A DNA stretch of 64,000 nt from positions 197,497,807 through 197,561,806 of the forward strand of contig NC_073745.1 of the NCBI RefSeq assembly GCF_029784135.1, written 5' to 3'. The notes beneath the pieces were generated by a model. It searched no databases. It was not told the DNA's origin and worked only from the letters and a program-made list of their open reading frames with translations. This DNA comes from Toxorhynchites rutilus septentrionalis (Eukaryota > Arthropoda > Insecta > Diptera > Culicidae). A program made the translations under genes and the position numbers. Shown here in pieces: positions 63,976-64,000 of this stretch (position 1 is the first letter of the stretch; the number at the start of each line of letters is the position of its first letter).

Positions 63976-64000
63976 GTGCTCCCGTGGCCGAGTGGCGTCA
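63976..64000 (+). mobile_element. tRNA-derived SINE, copy 5, cut by window end
   Basis: GTGCTCCCGTGGCCGAGTGG is the first-family SINE head. The following GCGTCA shows a loss of TTA within the A-box downstream region. The remainder lies outside the window. Confidence 0.7.

Overview
This window is dipteran, almost certainly mosquito (Culicidae, Aedes/Culex-like) nuclear DNA. It is AT-rich and crowded with transposon remains. It contains tRNA-headed SINEs with target duplications, R1-clade, R4/Dong-clade and Jockey-clade non-LTR retrotransposons, mariner and DD37E-type Tc1/mariner transposases, hAT and Helitron relics, and many MITEs. I found no intact single-copy host gene and cannot name the species from sequence alone.

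Layout. (1) 0-0.8 kb: a palindrome of about 495 bp built from two divergent histone H3 gene starts. The right-hand H3 pseudogene still has its histone 3' stem-loop. (2) 0.8-5.1 kb: dispersed repeats, a mariner tail, and the first copy (A, 2.5-5.0 kb) of a discrete unit carrying histone H2A pseudogenes with their promoters and stem-loops. (3) 5.1-16.5 kb: AT-rich DNA, pogo-type MITEs, and unit copy B (10.3-13.7 kb), which sits inside another MITE and has an internal inversion; then a 142-bp tandem array. (4) 16.5-24.5 kb: a pogo-type MITE, a decayed hAT transposase, three unassigned coding-like segments, and unit copy C (21.1-24.3 kb). (5) 24.5-30.2 kb: mostly unassigned sequence with a possible LINE ORF1 fragment. 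(6) 30.3-40.5 kb: two R1-clade elements and one R4/Dong-clade element head-to-tail in an ACAT microsatellite context, flanked by inverted arms of about 300 bp. (7) 40.8-47.7 kb: a truncated DD37E transposase, SINEs and a scrambled R1-clade relic. (8) 47.7-54.1 kb: a Jockey-clade element split by a 4.5 kb TIR element that itself holds two TTAA-flanked elements, SINEs and a Helitron relic. (9) 54-64 kb: a second 142-bp array, a probable H2B relic, a purine-rich tract, a mariner relic, MITEs, and a SINE cut by the window end.

Nothing here works as a host pathway. The genes are retrotransposon polyproteins, transposase relics and dead histone genes. The most unusual content is the three-copy unit with conserved ends (starting AAAAGACGGGTGGGTAATG and finishing at the palindrome GACGTAGTCCTACGTC). 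It carries replication-dependent histone H2A genes, and probably H2B 3' ends, complete with TATA boxes and histone stem-loops. This suggests histone-cluster DNA that was captured and moved as a defined segment.
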